The notes under the pieces were generated by a model that was not told the origin of the DNA, did not search any database, and saw nothing but the letters and a program-made list of their open reading frames with translations. DNA of 64,000 nucleotides, taken from Flavobacterium sp. UBA7665. Lineage in GTDB: Bacteria > Bacteroidota > Bacteroidia > Flavobacteriales > Flavobacteriaceae. The stretch spans positions 227,389 through 291,388 of the forward strand of contig DLHP01000004.1 of the NCBI GenBank assembly GCA_002483285.1, in the 5' to 3' direction. A program made the translations under genes and the position numbers. Of this stretch, positions 62,763-64,000 are shown piece by piece (position 1 is the first letter of the stretch; each line of letters begins with the position of its first letter).

Positions 62763-63999
62763 TACAGGACAAATCAATATTTTTTGGTTTGTCCTTTTTG
62801 TTTTTTAGCGCTAAGCCCTTATTAATGCTGGTGATTTTTAAAAGTATTGGGTTTAAATCTGCGGTTCGAACTTTTTGATTTTCAAATTGGAACTTTTTCG
62901 GAAATATCGAACCAATTATTTTTCGTTTATCTTCTAAAGTTGAATGTTTATACTGTTTTTCAATAGACGCTATCTTTTCAATTCCCTTTTCATATATTTC
63001 AATTGTTTCTTTGATGTCGTTCAATTCTGTTTCTTGTGACTTTAGTTCTTCACGTATACCTTCATATCTTTCTTTGGCAGACAAATAACCTTTTTTATCA
63101 ATTTCCTGATCGATATACAAATCTTGGAGTCGGATTAATTTATCTTCTATGGTTTTTACTTTCTCGTAGTGCTTTGGCCCAAGTTCTTTTGTACCATGAT
63201 TAGACAACTTGTCTTTGATGATTTCAATGAACAGTTTTTGTATGGGTTTGTCCAAAGCCAAAGATTTAAGAAAATCATTAAACCATAAATCGACATCTTC
63301 GAGCTTGTATCGCATGTTGCATGGACTGATGCAATGGTAATAGGTGTAATATTTATTTCTTCCTTTTGAAGAACTAGCGGTTAATGGTTTATTACAATGA
63401 GGACACAATAGAAAGCCTTTCAATGGGAAATTATCATTGAGCTTTTTATGGGAGGTTTGAAACTTATCGCTTCTGTGGTTTAGGACATCCTGAACCTTAT
63501 CGTATAGATTTTTTGTTATTATGGGTTCATGTATACCATCGATTATGGCTTCTTTTTCATCTTTATAAGCCTTAAGGAATACTCCGCCATGGTAAAGGTG
63601 GTTCCTGAACATTGAAGCCATGGCTGTCCGGCTACTTTCGAAGCCATTTTTGGCGAGTATACCCAAGACTTCGGTTTGATTATACAATCCAGAAGCCATA
63701 AGCTCAAATCCATGCTGCACGTGTTGAGCATCTTCATCAGGAACAAGCAATGGCTTTTTAGAACTATCCAAGCCATTTGAATATCCCTTTGGAGCATTCC
63801 CGACATATCTGCCTTCCTTAAAAGCCCTTCTCATACCTGCAATTACATTTAAGGATCTTCTTTGGTTTTCAACTTCTGGCATGGATAGGTATACCGCAAG
63901 CATCAAGCCTTGTTCTGGTATGGATAAATCCAATGGCTGCTCGATGGCATTTACCTGTATGGCTAATTGGTTAAATACGCCAATCATTTGATATGATTC
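62719..63999 (-). CDS. Large serine recombinase, 5' end outside window, C-terminus encoded inside tRNA-Val
   Basis: The visible 427 codons remain open at the window edge (upstream residues ESYQ before MIGVFNQLAI), so the resolvase catalytic Ser lies beyond. Seen here: the end of the resolvase domain (VYLSMPEVENQRRSLNVIAG), the Recombinase domain (NAPKGYSNGL...), a zinc ribbon with CPHCNKPL ... YYHCISPC, and a long coiled coil (KQYKHSTLEDKRKIIG). The final residues, MVGDEGFEPPTLWV, are the antisense translation of the tRNA-Val 3' half. Such enzymes integrate and excise mobile elements. The gene looks AT-richer than its neighbours, consistent with transfer. Confidence 0.9.
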   Translation of the reverse strand, partial: ESYQMIGVFNQLAIQVNAIEQPLDLSIPEQGLMLAVYLSMPEVENQRRSLNVIAGMRRAFKEGRYVGNAPKGYSNGLDSSKKPLLVPDEDAQHVQHGFELMASGLYNQTEVLGILAKNGFESSRTAMASMFRNHLYHGGVFLKAYKDEKEAIIDGIHEPIITKNLYDKVQDVLNHRSDKFQTSHKKLNDNFPLKGFLLCPHCNKPLTASSSKGRNKYYTYYHCISPCNMRYKLEDVDLWFNDFLKSLALDKPIQKLFIEIIKDKLSNHGTKELGPKHYEKVKTIEDKLIRLQDLYIDQEIDKKGYLSAKERYEGIREELKSQETELNDIKETIEIYEKGIEKIASIEKQYKHSTLEDKRKIIGSIFPKKFQFENQKVRTADLNPILLKITSINKGLALKNKKDKPKNIDLSCMVGDEGFEPPTLWV

Positions 64000-64000
64000 A
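62763..64000. mobile_element. Left end of an integrated element at tRNA-Val
   Basis: The element side begins at or inside the tRNA 3' half and continues past the window. It carries the serine recombinase adjacent to the likely attachment site. The other end, attR, and cargo are not visible, so the type (phage, ICE or island) is undefined. Confidence 0.75.
62766..62806 (+). terminator. Terminator after tRNA-Val, within recombinase coding region
   Basis: Perfect 8-bp stem AGGACAAA / TTTGTCCT followed by TTTTGTTTTTT on the plus strand, 3 nt after CCA. On the minus strand the same bases encode KNKKDKPKNIDLSC of the recombinase. Confidence 0.75.

Overview
The window reads as chromosomal DNA of a member of the Flavobacteriaceae, most probably Flavobacterium or a close relative. 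Supporting signs are three secreted or surface proteins with type A type IX secretion (T9SS) C-terminal signals and one with a type B signal, an S46 dipeptidyl-peptidase, a GbsR/MarR-type regulator, an undivided glycine decarboxylase, a LytS-like propeller kinase, and promoters of the Bacteroidota form (TTTG or TTG, about 19 nt, then TAnnTTTG). Ribosome binding sites are weak throughout. Genes are dense on both strands. No rRNA, CRISPR array or insertion sequence was seen. The right end enters an integrated element.

Layout. 1-12 kb: two giant T9SS surface proteins in tandem that share a C-terminal module of about 560 residues; the first lacks its start. 12-15 kb: a small unknown protein and a periplasmic S46 peptidase. 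15-18.7 kb: a minus-strand housekeeping run hpt, adk, a CNNM/HlyC membrane protein and obg. 18.7-22.7 kb: an unknown helical protein, then a sorbosone-dehydrogenase-like lipoprotein coupled to a TonB-dependent receptor. 22.7-26.8 kb: purK, purE and an M3 peptidase. 27-29.9 kb: a GbsR/MarR regulator with a matching inverted repeat before itself and before a cluster of three small membrane proteins plus an SRPBCC protein, then a convergent UbiA-like gene. 30-36.7 kb: gcvP, a KAS III-like enzyme, a methyltransferase, and a convergent acetyltransferase and polysaccharide-deacetylase pair. 36.8-40.5 kb: a LamG T9SS protein, a glycosyltransferase and an MlaE/MlaF-type transporter. 40.5-48.1 kb (minus): a type B T9SS protein, manC, a SprT-like protein, a short-chain dehydrogenase, an unannotated 33-residue membrane peptide, a homologue of leptospiral LipL32 and a small membrane protein. 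48.5-52.1 kb: a propeller histidine kinase and its LytTR regulator. 52.1-56.6 kb: a tightly packed minus-strand run of six genes (YHS protein to LysE-like exporter), then a Crp/Fnr regulator. 56.8-62.6 kb: acyl-CoA dehydrogenase, anmK, an amino-acid dehydrogenase, a TonB-like protein and folC. 62.7-64 kb: tRNA-Val(TAC), whose 3' half encodes, on the opposite strand, the last residues of a large serine recombinase that runs off the window.

Two classes of intergenic structure stand out beyond the genes. Short arrays with a 7-bp period lie 2 to 26 bp upstream of the start codons of obg, adk, purE, mlaE and the sprT-like gene, each with a different unit. A dispersed family of imperfect palindromes (core GATGGCAGCGGCATCCTTT, a variable hairpin, then ATATAGCG) occurs in at least four intergenic sites. 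All assignments come from reading the sequence and recalled family knowledge; no database search was run.
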